DNA of 64,000 nucleotides from CAVWTN01 sp963757945 (lineage in GTDB: Bacteria > Vulcanimicrobiota > Vulcanimicrobiia > Vulcanimicrobiales > Vulcanimicrobiaceae). The translations under genes were made by a program, and so were the position numbers. Where the stretch lies: contig CAVWTN010000002.1 in the NCBI GenBank assembly GCA_963757945.1, positions 1,798,001 to 1,862,000 of the forward strand. The letters are read 5' to 3'. Below are positions 50,849 to 58,647 of this stretch, piece after piece (position 1 is the stretch's first letter; the number at the start of each line of letters is the position of its first letter). The notes under the pieces are model-generated. The model was not told the DNA's origin. It saw nothing but the letters and a program-made list of their open reading frames with translations, and ran no database searches.

Positions 50849-52015
50849 TTACGCCGCTTCCATCGGCTCCGGATGCTTGGAGTTGCGCAGGGGCTCGTAT
50901 GCTTCGCCGGTGACCCACAGCCGGTGCAAGAGCACGGCAAGTTTGCGCGCCACCGCGACGACAGCGCGCTTCTTGGCGTTCTTGCCGCCGCGCTGCATCA
51001 GCCGTTCACCGTAGCGACGGAGGTCGGTGTCGGGTCCGAAAGGCCCCAAGATGTACTGGGCGCTTCCAACCAAGAGTCGTCGCAGGTAGGCGTTACCGGT
51101 CTTGGTGATGCGTAGTTGTGAGCTGCGCTCGCCGGAATCGTCTTGTCGGGGAACCAATCCCAAAAAGGGACCGACCTCGCGGCTCTTCGTGAAGCGTTTT
51201 TCGTCGGCGATCGTGAGGATAAACGCTGTGGACGTAAGCGCCCCGACGCTGCCGACCTGGCGCAGCAGTGCCGTCTGAGGATAGGTTTGCTCCGCGAGCG
51301 TCTCGATCTGCTTGTCACAGCCGCGGATCTGCTCGTTGAGGGTCTGGATGGTTACGATCAGGGGGCGCAAAGCCGTTTCCAGATCCGCCGGGATAGCTGC
51401 GCCGACACGCTTGCAAAAGCTTTCGGTGCTGCACTTGGGCAGTCGCCCGCCTAGCGACTTCACCAGACCGCGCATCGCGTTGACGCACTTGGTCCGCGCC
51501 GCCACAAGCGTGTCCCGAGTTCGGATGGTCGCAAGGTCGGCCTGCATCTTCGCATCACGGTGGTGAATGGGCGCGAGCAACTGCGGATCGACACGGGCTA
51601 AGCGTGCCAGAATCCGCGCGTCGTTGCGGTCGTTCTTGCGGTCGTTCTGGTAGATCTTGCGCACCTCGCGGGGGTTGGCGACGATCACGTCATGACCGTG
51701 CGATTCGATCAAACGGCTGATCCATCCGGAGTGCGTGCCGGCTTCCAACGCAATGCGTGCCGGCGCAAGGCGGCCGAACTGTTGATCGATCGCCGCCCGC
51801 ACCGTCTTGAACTTTCCCTCGGCCAAGATCTGTCCGTCAGCGTCGAGCATGCAGTACGCCGTGGAACGATCGCCTAAATCCAGCCCGATCGTCAGGCGCC
51901 CGGAAGACCCGGCAGCGTCGGCCTTGCTTGCTTGGTAGGAGACTCCTGTTCTCATCGTCGGCGAGTTCGGGGTCGGGGACTTGGCTTTTCCTTGGGCTTT
52001 GGTATGCTTGGTCAT
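50849..52015 (-). CDS. IS110-family transposase (DEDD recombinase)
   Basis: This 388-residue transposase has a RuvC-like DEDD domain, about 45-200: IGLDLGDRSTAYCML (D), IALEAGTHSGWISRL (E) and YQNDRKNDRNDARILARLAR (DD). The C-terminal Transposase_20 region includes RQVGSVGALTSTAFILTIAD then EKRFTKSREVGPFLGLVPRQ and RITKTGNAYLRRLLVGSA. No frameshift is present, so the element may be active. The ATG at 52015 has GGAAGGAG about 10 nt upstream; the Shine-Dalgarno site can be hidden in a hairpin with the IS end. Confidence 0.93.
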   Translation of the reverse strand: MTKHTKAQGKAKSPTPNSPTMRTGVSYQASKADAAGSSGRLTIGLDLGDRSTAYCMLDADGQILAEGKFKTVRAAIDQQFGRLAPARIALEAGTHSGWISRLIESHGHDVIVANPREVRKIYQNDRKNDRNDARILARLARVDPQLLAPIHHRDAKMQADLATIRTRDTLVAARTKCVNAMRGLVKSLGGRLPKCSTESFCKRVGAAIPADLETALRPLIVTIQTLNEQIRGCDKQIETLAEQTYPQTALLRQVGSVGALTSTAFILTIADEKRFTKSREVGPFLGLVPRQDDSGERSSQLRITKTGNAYLRRLLVGSAQYILGPFGPDTDLRRYGERLMQRGGKNAKKRAVVAVARKLAVLLHRLWVTGEAYEPLRNSKHPEPMEAA

Positions 52016-52016
52016 G

Positions 52017-52094
52017 AAGGTCGGTCTCCTTCCTTGCACCTCGAGTGCGTCCGGGGCTTCGTTACAGAAGCGATCCCGATTGGAGACCGGCCTT
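52017..52094 (-). promoter_or_regulatory. Hairpin that can mask the transposase Shine-Dalgarno site
   Basis: In the minus-strand RNA, AAGGCCGGTCTCC (52094-52082) can pair with GGAGACCGACCTT (52029-52017) at 12 of 13 positions. The second arm contains the GGAG of the transposase Shine-Dalgarno site and runs to 1 nt before the ATG. This suggests translational repression of the transposase. Confidence 0.55.
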
Positions 52095-52125
52095 CTCATC
52101 TCATCTTGTCGAAGGGTGGGGCGGG

Positions 52126-52671
52126 CTATTCCTCTTCGGCGAGGATGGCGTAGATTTCGCGGCGGGCGCGGTCGAGGACGGCGCGGACGCGTTCGCGCGT
52201 GGCGGGGTCGGCGTGGTGGAGGCCTTCGCGCGCGGCCATGATGAAGGCGAAGCCGGACTTCCGGAGCTTGCGCCAGTCGCTGGCTTCCGCGCTTTCGGGT
52301 TCGTCCTCGCCGGTCGTGCGCTCTTCGAGCAGCCGGCGGCCGGTCTCGGTGATCGTGTAGACGCGCTTGCCGTTCGTGAGCTCGCCCGTGAGGAAGCCGC
52401 CCTCCTCGAGCATCTGCAGCGTCGGGTAGACGGAACCGGGGCTCGGCCGGTAACGGCCTTCATGGCGTTCGGAGAGGCGCTGGATGACCTCGTAGCCGTG
52501 CATGGGGCCCTCGGCGAGCGTCTCGAGCAGCAGAAACTTGATGTCGCCGCGCCGGGCGCGCCACTCGTTCCCCCACTCGGGGATTCCGAAGCCGCCCGGG
52601 CCTCTTCCGCCGCGCCGTCCCCGCATGCAATCGTGCTCCCTTTGCCGCCCATGGAACATGGTGAACATCAT
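52126..52671 (-). CDS. PadR-family transcriptional regulator
   Basis: This 181-residue repressor has a winged helix at about 45-125: RGDIKFLLLETLAEGPMHGY then EVIQRLSERHEGRYRPSPGS and VYPTLQMLEEGGFLTGELTN. A Gly/Arg-rich N-terminal stretch (MRGRRGGRGPGGFG) precedes it, and an acidic helical C-terminus follows. The ATG at 52671 is set by AAGGAG 8 nt upstream. Its own promoter contains tandem ATATCG(C/T)GATAT repeats, so autoregulation is likely. The inducer and other targets are unknown. Confidence 0.92.
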   Translation of the reverse strand: MMFTMFHGRQREHDCMRGRRGGRGPGGFGIPEWGNEWRARRGDIKFLLLETLAEGPMHGYEVIQRLSERHEGRYRPSPGSVYPTLQMLEEGGFLTGELTNGKRVYTITETGRRLLEERTTGEDEPESAEASDWRKLRKSGFAFIMAAREGLHHADPATRERVRAVLDRARREIYAILAEEE

Positions 52672-52713
52672 TGTGGTAACTCCTTCAGTCCCGCCGTGCG
52701 GAACTTGAAAAGA

Positions 52714-52743
52714 GTTATATCGCGATATATCGTGATATGTCAA
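52714..52743 (-). promoter_or_regulatory. padR promoter with embedded tandem operator
   Basis: On the minus strand: TTGACA (52743-52738), an 18-nt spacer, TATAAC (52719-52714). The spacer holds two overlapping 12-nt palindrome-like units, ATATCGCGATAT (52717-52728) and ATATCGTGATAT (52727-52738). A dimeric PadR bound here would block RNA polymerase. Confidence 0.82.
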
Positions 52744-52784
52744 GATGTTAGGAAAGACGATGGCGCGGCGGCGGGTCGAGCCGG

Positions 52785-55016
52785 TCAGTGAGGCGGTGAC
52801 AAGATCATCTGCGCGATCGCGTCACTCGCGTGCCGCTGCCCGGCCGCGGTCCAATGCATGTTCGTCTTCCAATACGGACACGCGCCGTTCTTGAGTGCGG
52901 CCCGAAGGTCGAGGAACGGGATTCCCAGGCGCGCGGTGATCTGCTGCGTCATGCGCTGCGGCAGATCGAGATCGTAGCGCGCCGTGTCGTTGAAGATGCC
53001 CTTGGGGTAATACGGCAAATCGGCCGCGCTGCAGACCTGGACCGATGCCGGGACCATGACGACGTAGAGTTTGGCGTGGAGCCGGCGGGCGTCCGATTGC
53101 ATTTCCGCCAGGCGCTGCGACACGAGCGCGCGCGACCTGGCGAGTTCGGGCTTGTGCAGGTCGAAGGCGCTCGCGTTGGCATAGAACGCTCCGCTCGTCG
53201 AAAGAGGCCGGCCTAGCGCAGTGCGAACGCGATCGCCGATCGTCGCGCGCAGATACGTCGCGAGTTGGGCGGCCTCTGCGGTCGCCCGGAAGCCGAGGGG
53301 GTCGGGGCTCCCGAAGCCGATGTCCTTGCGAAGGTCGTCGTCGTCGAGAAGCACGGTATCGTACTCCTTCGTGAACATCTCGACGATGATGACGTCGGGG
53401 TGGACGAGCGGCGCGTACGTGCGGATCACCGCCGCAAATTGGTTCGGCCCATGCCCCGTGATCCCGAAGTTGAGGACTTGCGCCGGAGCGTGCCGGACAT
53501 CGAGCTCGCGTTCCAGCAGGCGCGGCCAGACGAGATTTCGGTCGATGCCCTCGCCGCTCGTAAACGCATTCCCGGTCGTCATGATGCGGGTGACCCCGGC
53601 AGGCTTTGAGGCTGGGACCTCGGGCGCCGGGAACCCGAGCGCGTTCGCCTGCATGACGTAGTCGTACGACTGCCAGCGCAAGTGTGTCGTCTGCGAAGGC
53701 GCCAGCTTCCAGCCGACCGCTCGATCCGGCACGAGCGAGGGGCGCTCGCCCCAACCGTACACTTCTTGCGGGGCGGCGGCAGCGACGAAGGCGTTCGCGC
53801 CGTACACCGCGGCCAGAGCAAACGCGGCGAAAACCGCGCTCGTCCGCAGATTCGCGACGATCGCCGCCGTTACTCGTTCTAGGAGCAAGCCCGCGAGGAC
53901 GGAGGCGGCGAGCGCCGCCGCAATGCCTGCCAGGAGCCGCGGCAACGCAGCACCGTGCGCGGGCAGGCTCGCGTTCACGAGCGGTTGGTGCACGAGGTAT
54001 AGCGCGTACGAATGCCGCCCGAGCCACGCGAATGCGCCCGGCTTGCTCCGGCCCGCGAACGCCCCATAGCCCAATCCGAAGATCCCGGCGCCCATGAGGA
54101 ACGGCGCAACGACCATGCCGGCGAGCGTGAACGAGAGCCCGAAGCCGAGTGCCAGAGCGGCGAATGCTGCGGCCTGCGCGAGCGGCGTGCGCAGGATTCG
54201 CGCTATACGCTCGGGCGATTCGGCGAAGGCGATCCCGGCAGCGATTCCGAGCGCGAATTCGGGGAGGCGCGTGATGAAACACGCTCCACGGAGCAACTCG
54301 TCGACGAATCCGGGGAAGGCGAGCGTCCCCAGCGCCCGCGCCGCAAAGCCGAGCGCGGCGCTGGCCACCAGCATACGGCCAAAACCCCACCTGCGCGCCG
54401 CCCACCACAGGAGCGGAAAGATCAGGTAACACTGCAGGATGAGCCCGATGTACCACCAGGCCGGCACGAGAAAGTACATCGCTTGGGCGCTCGCGCGGAC
54501 GCCCAGCAGGCCCAGCACGAACTCGGGACGCTCGATCGTCGCGAGTTTGCCGACTGCCCATGCCGCTAGGAGCACGAGCGCGTTGATCGCCCACCATTGC
54601 GGGAAAATGCGCGCGGCCCTGGCGCGATAGAAGGCGCCGAGCGCGATCGCCGCAGGTGCGTTCTTGCTGGCCAGGCCGTAGGCGATTCCGAGGCCGCTGA
54701 GGAGTAAGAACAACGTCACGCCCTGATCGCCGGTCCACCCGATCGAGCGAAGCGTATTCGTGACGATGTCCGCGGCGTCGTTGCCGGTGCGCAGCGGAGC
54801 CCATTGTGCGATCCGGTCGGCAAGCGGCGGCCAATTCGGCGCGGGGTTCCCGGCGAGCGGTGCACCCCAGACGCGCTCTGCGACGTGGTCGAGGATGATC
54901 CAAATAATCGCTGCGCCCTTGAGTACCTCTAGCCACGCTAGAGAGCGTCTGGAAAGCGGCGCGGGAGGACGTTCGAAATCGCGCGCGTGCGTAAGCGCAG
55001 CGACGGTAGTGCTCAT
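52785..55016 (-). CDS. Acyltransferase-3 membrane protein with C-terminal SGNH-like domain
   Basis: This 743-residue OatA-like protein has a polytopic acyltransferase-3 domain at about 30-400, beginning SLAWLEVLKGAAIIWIILDH (the conserved His), with RARAARIFPQWWAIN and WLGRHSYALYLVHQPLV. A membrane helix then leads to an extracytoplasmic SGNH/GDSL-like domain at about 470-743 (RIMTTGNAFTSGEGIDRNLV; final TNMHWTAAGQRHASDAIAQM with the D/N-x-H-type dyad region). The usual GDS serine motif appears as TTGNAFTSGEG, so the catalytic Ser is unclear. It probably acylates an envelope sugar. The ATG at 55016 is chosen. Confidence 0.82.
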   Translation of the reverse strand: MSTTVAALTHARDFERPPAPLSRRSLAWLEVLKGAAIIWIILDHVAERVWGAPLAGNPAPNWPPLADRIAQWAPLRTGNDAADIVTNTLRSIGWTGDQGVTLFLLLSGLGIAYGLASKNAPAAIALGAFYRARAARIFPQWWAINALVLLAAWAVGKLATIERPEFVLGLLGVRASAQAMYFLVPAWWYIGLILQCYLIFPLLWWAARRWGFGRMLVASAALGFAARALGTLAFPGFVDELLRGACFITRLPEFALGIAAGIAFAESPERIARILRTPLAQAAAFAALALGFGLSFTLAGMVVAPFLMGAGIFGLGYGAFAGRSKPGAFAWLGRHSYALYLVHQPLVNASLPAHGAALPRLLAGIAAALAASVLAGLLLERVTAAIVANLRTSAVFAAFALAAVYGANAFVAAAAPQEVYGWGERPSLVPDRAVGWKLAPSQTTHLRWQSYDYVMQANALGFPAPEVPASKPAGVTRIMTTGNAFTSGEGIDRNLVWPRLLERELDVRHAPAQVLNFGITGHGPNQFAAVIRTYAPLVHPDVIIVEMFTKEYDTVLLDDDDLRKDIGFGSPDPLGFRATAEAAQLATYLRATIGDRVRTALGRPLSTSGAFYANASAFDLHKPELARSRALVSQRLAEMQSDARRLHAKLYVVMVPASVQVCSAADLPYYPKGIFNDTARYDLDLPQRMTQQITARLGIPFLDLRAALKNGACPYWKTNMHWTAAGQRHASDAIAQMILSPPH

Positions 55017-55094
55017 CAATACAACGTAACGAGCGAAGCCCGGATCGTCCACGACCACTCGGGACTGATCGTCCGGGACTTCCGGACCCGCAGG

Positions 55095-55376
55095 CTACTC
55101 GAGCCAGTCGCGCGGGTCCTCGCGGCGCTCGGCCAGGATCTCGTACAGCGTGTCCGGCTTCAATTTCGGGGTGACGCGCTCGGGGACGTCCAGGACCCGT
55201 ACGGTCAGGGTCTTGCGCGCGTACTGCAACACGATGACGTCCCCGGGCTTGACGTCGTAGCCCGGCTTGAAGGCGCGTCCGTCCTCGCGCAGGATCCGGC
55301 CCGCTTCGAGCGCATCGTGCGCCTCCGTGCGCCGCTTCGCGAGCCGGGCGACCTTCAGGAACTTATCGAGCCGCAG
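55095..55376 (-). CDS. rqcP: RqcP/YabO-like S4-domain RNA-binding protein, apparent CTG start
   Basis: The minus frame encodes 93 residues beginning LRLDKFLKVARLAKRRTEAH, which aligns from the first residue with RqcP proteins (MRLDKFLKVSRL...). RqcP binds stalled 50S-peptidyl-tRNA complexes in ribosome quality control. The frame is open 129 bases further upstream but has no ATG, GTG or TTG, so a CTG at 55376 takes the place of the start. GGACGG lies about 9 nt upstream. It overlaps the hotdog gene by 14 nt. A sequencing error is possible. Confidence 0.8.
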   Translation of the reverse strand: MRLDKFLKVARLAKRRTEAHDALEAGRILREDGRAFKPGYDVKPGDVIVLQYARKTLTVRVLDVPERVTPKLKPDTLYEILAERREDPRDWLE

Positions 55377-55755
55377 AGCGGGCCGTCCGTTGCGCGCCTT
55401 TCGGCGTGACGCACGTGCCCCGCGCGCGCACGACCACGACGGGCTCGGGGAGGACGTCGGCGGCGCTGGGCGAGATGTCGGGCCGCGTGGCGATCACCTT
55501 GCGGGCCTCGAATTCCATCGTGCGCGAGGTCGTCCCGGTCTTCGTGATCCGGCCTTCGGCTTCGATGAAGTCCCCGGCGTGGACCGGCTCCTTGAATTCG
55601 ACGAGATCGTACGCGACGAAGAGCCCCTCGTCGCCGTCGTGCCGGATCAAGAGCCCGGTCGCGACGTCGCCGAAGAGCGCCAAGATCCGCGCGCCGTCGA
55701 CGAGGTTCCCGCCGTAGTGGGCGTCGTGCGCGCCCATCCGCACGCGGAGCGTCAC
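55363..55755 (-). CDS. Hotdog-fold protein of the 3-aminobutyryl-CoA ammonia-lyase (Kal) type
   Basis: This 130-residue hotdog protein has RMGAHDAHYGGNLVDGARIL then ALFGDVATGLLIRHDGDEGL, VEFKEPVHAGDFIEAEGRIT and SRTMEFEARKVI, matching Kal of lysine fermentation very closely. No other lysine-fermentation gene is nearby, so the real substrate may differ. GTG 55755 overlaps the mazG stop (GTGA). The stop lies inside rqcP. Confidence 0.85.
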   Translation of the reverse strand: MTLRVRMGAHDAHYGGNLVDGARILALFGDVATGLLIRHDGDEGLFVAYDLVEFKEPVHAGDFIEAEGRITKTGTTSRTMEFEARKVIATRPDISPSAADVLPEPVVVVRARGTCVTPKGAQRTARSAAR

Positions 55756-56936
55756 GCTGCCTGCAACTTCGCGAGCTGCCACAGCTCCTCCAATTCGTCG
55801 AGCGTTAGATCGTTGAGCGCGCGGCCGTCGTTGCGTGCGCGCTGTTCCATGAAGGCGAAGCGCCGGTAGAATTTCTCGTTCGCCTGCCGCAGCGCGGTCT
55901 CCGAATCCAGGCCGAGCGCCCGCGCGAGGTTCACGATCGAGAACAGCACGTCGCCCATCTCTTCCCGGATCTGCTCCTCGTCGCCCTCGCGGCGCGCCTG
56001 CTCGAGTTCCGCGAGCTCTTCCGCGAGCTTCGCGCGCACGCCGGAAAGATCGGGCCAATCGAAACCGACGCGGGCCGCCTTTTCCTGCATCTTTTGCGCG
56101 CGCTGCAGCGCGCCCAGGCCCTTGGGGATCCCGTCGAGTTTGCTCGCGCGCGCCTTGGTCGCCGGCTCTTCGGACTTGAGGGCTTCCCAGTTCTGCCAGA
56201 CGTCCGCGACGCTCGAGACGGCCTGATCTCCGAAGACGTGGGGATGGCGGCGGATCATCTTGTTGGAGAGCGCGTCGACGACGTCGGCGATCGAGAATTT
56301 GCCGCGCTCGGTTGCGAGTTGCGCGTGAAAGACGATTTGCAGCAACAGATCGCCCAGCTCTTCGCACAGTTCTGCGTCGTTGTGCCCCTCGATCGCGTCG
56401 ACGACCTCGTAACTCTCTTCGATCAGATAGGGGACGAGCGAGCGGTGGGTCTGTTCGCGGTCCCACGGACAGGAGCGGCGCAGCCGCGCCATCACTTCGA
56501 CGAGGTCGTCCCAGCTATGGTGCGCCGAGGCCGGCGGGAGCGGGATCAGCGGCATCGCGATCGACGCGGAGAGCGTCGCGCGCGGCATCCCCGGGACGAT
56601 CTCGCAGCGCCGCCCGATCCGCTCGAGCGCGCGCAGCAACAGCGGCAGGCCGGGGAAGTCGGAGAGCGGGTTGCCGAGGATCCCGAGTGCGAGCTCGCGT
56701 TCGTCGAGGCCCGCGACGAACGCGTCGAGCGTCTCCGCGGAGCCGCGCACGAACAGGCCCTGATCGATGATCGCGTCGGAAACGAGCTCGATGCCTTCGC
56801 TCTCGAGGAAGAGCCGGAGTTCGGGCGGCGCGAGGACCGTGACCGCGCGCCCCACCGCGCGCAGCGATTCGAGGCTGCCGAGGGTGAGGAGATCGGGATC
56901 CCCGGGCCCCAGCCCGACGATGCGGATGAACGACAT
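55752..56936 (-). CDS. mazG: YabN-type fusion: tetrapyrrole-methylase-like domain plus MazG pyrophosphohydrolase
   Basis: This 394-residue protein has an N-terminal tetrapyrrole-methylase-like domain at about 1-135 (FIRIVGLGPGDPDLLTLGSL), then MazG at about 140-394. The first MazG repeat has LRRSCPWDREQTHRSLVPYL then IEESYEVVDAIEGHNDAELC and EELGDLLLQIVFHAQLA (EExxE...ExxD); the second has KLAEELAELEQARREGDEEQ then IREEMGDVLFSIVNLARAL. This is the Bacillus YabN/actinobacterial layout. It hydrolyses non-canonical NTPs. yabN-yabO(rqcP) adjacency is also conserved in Firmicutes. Confidence 0.94.
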   Translation of the reverse strand: MSFIRIVGLGPGDPDLLTLGSLESLRAVGRAVTVLAPPELRLFLESEGIELVSDAIIDQGLFVRGSAETLDAFVAGLDERELALGILGNPLSDFPGLPLLLRALERIGRRCEIVPGMPRATLSASIAMPLIPLPPASAHHSWDDLVEVMARLRRSCPWDREQTHRSLVPYLIEESYEVVDAIEGHNDAELCEELGDLLLQIVFHAQLATERGKFSIADVVDALSNKMIRRHPHVFGDQAVSSVADVWQNWEALKSEEPATKARASKLDGIPKGLGALQRAQKMQEKAARVGFDWPDLSGVRAKLAEELAELEQARREGDEEQIREEMGDVLFSIVNLARALGLDSETALRQANEKFYRRFAFMEQRARNDGRALNDLTLDELEELWQLAKLQAA

Positions 56937-56968
56937 CCCCCGTCACTTCGCAGCGGCGGGGGCGCGAC

Positions 56969-57901
56969 CTACTTTGCGGCCGACGCTGCCGGAGCCGGTG
57001 CCTGGGGGAAGGCGTCCTTGTAGCGATCGTCGTTGACGGTGATCGTCGCCTTGGCCCGCAGCGCCTGCAGGAACAGCGGAATCTGCAACTGCTCCTTTTG
57101 CTGCGTCAGCAGTTCCTTGATCTTGTCGTGCGAGCTCGCGAACGTCGCCTTTTCGGCGGGCTTGTGCTCGATCAGCTGGATGATGTGATAGCCGAACGGC
57201 GATTTCACCGGCGCGCTGATCTGGTTGGGCTGCAGCGCGAACGCCGCTTTCTCGAACACGGGCACCATTTGGCCCTTGCCGAAGAAGCCGAGATCGCCGC
57301 CCTTGTCCTTGCTGCCGGGGTCGACGGAATATTTCGCCGCCAAGGCATCGAACTTTTCGCCGGCCTTGAGCTTGCTCTCGACGAGCAGCGCCGTCTTCTC
57401 GTCGGCGACGAGAATGTGCCGCGCGTGAATTTGTTCGCCCTTGTCGAGCGTCGCGTGGTTCTGATCGAAGTACTTCTTGATGTCGCTCTCCGACACGTCG
57501 ATGTCTTTCGCGACCGCGCGCTCGACGACGAGTTGCTGGCGGATGATGTTGTGCACGTCCGCATCGCTGAAGCCCTGCGCCTTGATCGCGGCATCGAACT
57601 GTCCGGCCGGGTAGCGCGCCTTGATCTCATCGAGTTTCTTCGAAACGTCGGCGTCGGCGATCTGAATGTTGTTGTCTTTGGCGTACTGATCGACGAGCGC
57701 GGCCTGGACGAGCTGGTTGAGCACGGCCTTCGCTTGCGGCAGCGACTGGAGCTTTTCGATGAAATCGGCGCGCGCGATCTTCTGACCGTTGACGGTCGCG
57801 ACGTCGCCGCCTCCGCCCCCGCCCTGCGAGCATGCTGCGAGCGAAAGGCCCAGGGTGGCCGCGGCGAGGCCGGCGGCGAGACGGGAAGCGAACGGCATCA
57901 T
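56969..57901 (-). CDS. PrsA/SurA-like peptidylprolyl isomerase lipoprotein
   Basis: This 310-residue exported foldase has a signal sequence ending in lipobox LSLAACSQ (Cys about residue 24), then a Gly-rich linker. A SurA_N-like helical chaperone domain is at about 35-150. The parvulin domain is at about 160-255 (HARHILVADEKTALLVESKL then KAGEKFDALAAKYSVDPGSK, GGDLGFFGKGQMVPVFEKAA, PVKSPFGYHIIQLIE). It is followed by a helical tail. Processing needs Lgt and LspA, both in the window. CTGGAG precedes the ATG at 57901. Confidence 0.93.
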   Translation of the reverse strand: MMPFASRLAAGLAAATLGLSLAACSQGGGGGGDVATVNGQKIARADFIEKLQSLPQAKAVLNQLVQAALVDQYAKDNNIQIADADVSKKLDEIKARYPAGQFDAAIKAQGFSDADVHNIIRQQLVVERAVAKDIDVSESDIKKYFDQNHATLDKGEQIHARHILVADEKTALLVESKLKAGEKFDALAAKYSVDPGSKDKGGDLGFFGKGQMVPVFEKAAFALQPNQISAPVKSPFGYHIIQLIEHKPAEKATFASSHDKIKELLTQQKEQLQIPLFLQALRAKATITVNDDRYKDAFPQAPAPAASAAK

Positions 57902-57998
57902 AACTCCAGGGGACAAAGGAACGGGGCCTCCGGGGGCCCCTCAATCACGACGACGTTCTCATGCCGCGACGCCGGACTCCTGCCGCAGCACACAACGT

Positions 57999-58577
57999 TT
58001 ACCGTTCGCAGTGCTGCTTCAAATCGTCGATCGACCCGACCGGGACCACCTCGAAGCGCGTCCCCACGGGGATATCGATGTTCTTGCCGGGCGTCAGGTA
58101 GTTGAACGCACCGGCGGCGAGACCGATCCCCGGGATCGGAACCGCGGTGACCAGGCTCGGGATCGCGGCGTTCGCGCCGCGCGATTCCATCGTTCCCGAG
58201 CCGATGCTCACGTCGAGCCGGCGCCAGTGCGAGAGCCGGATGTAGCGGGACTCCAGCAACAGCACGCCCGATTTTCCGTGCGCACCCGCCGGCACGGCGC
58301 CGCCGACGAGGCCGAAGCCGCGCGTCCCGGCCGGAACGCGCAAGCCGGCCGGAAGCGTCACCGTGTCGATCGTGCGGAAGGCGAAGATGTCGCCGACTTT
58401 CGCGGTCGCCGAATCGAGTTTCGTTTCCAACTCGACGCGCAGCGCCGGGCACGGCGGCAAGGGAACGGGCGCCGGAGTCGACCACTGCGCGAGGGCGCCG
58501 CAGGGCCACGCCGCAACGCCGAGCAGGACGAAAGCGCAGGCGAGGAACGCCGCCCTCGCAGCCTTGGGAAGTCGCAT
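57999..58577 (-). CDS. Secreted protein of unknown function
   Basis: This 192-residue protein has a signal peptide (AARAAFLACAFVLLGVAAWP then CGALAQW). The mature part is beta-rich: LRVELETKLDSATAKVGDIF then AFRTIDTVTLPAGLRVPAGT and SGVLLLESRYIRLSHWRRLD. A Gly/Ala-rich hydrophobic stretch, AVPIPGIGLAAGAFNYLTPG, is followed by TRFEVVPVG. The pattern is of a periplasmic beta-sandwich protein seen in several phyla. No function is established. It is divergent from the permease. Confidence 0.75.
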   Translation of the reverse strand: MRLPKAARAAFLACAFVLLGVAAWPCGALAQWSTPAPVPLPPCPALRVELETKLDSATAKVGDIFAFRTIDTVTLPAGLRVPAGTRGFGLVGGAVPAGAHGKSGVLLLESRYIRLSHWRRLDVSIGSGTMESRGANAAIPSLVTAVPIPGIGLAAGAFNYLTPGKNIDIPVGTRFEVVPVGSIDDLKQHCER

Positions 58578-58647
58578 CGGAGAAGAAACGCAACCGCCCC
58601 GCGGTCCGTTCCCGGGAACCGGGGCGCAGGCGGCGTATCCACGCGCG

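Larger units (their letters stand above)
50570..52099 (-). mobile_element. IS110-family (IS1111-group-like) insertion sequence
   Basis: An intact transposase is bounded by perfect 15-nt inverted repeats, ATGAGAAGGCCGGTC (50570-50584) and GACCGGCCTTCTCAT (52085-52099). Subterminal repeats and a long noncoding stretch after the transposase are features of the IS1111 group. True ends lie a few bases outside the repeats. Joining the flanks (TTCGTCAGCCTGAGCTT and CTTGTCGAAGGG) rebuilds a REP-like palindrome as the target. IS110 relatives are known to insert in REP sequences. Confidence 0.82.
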
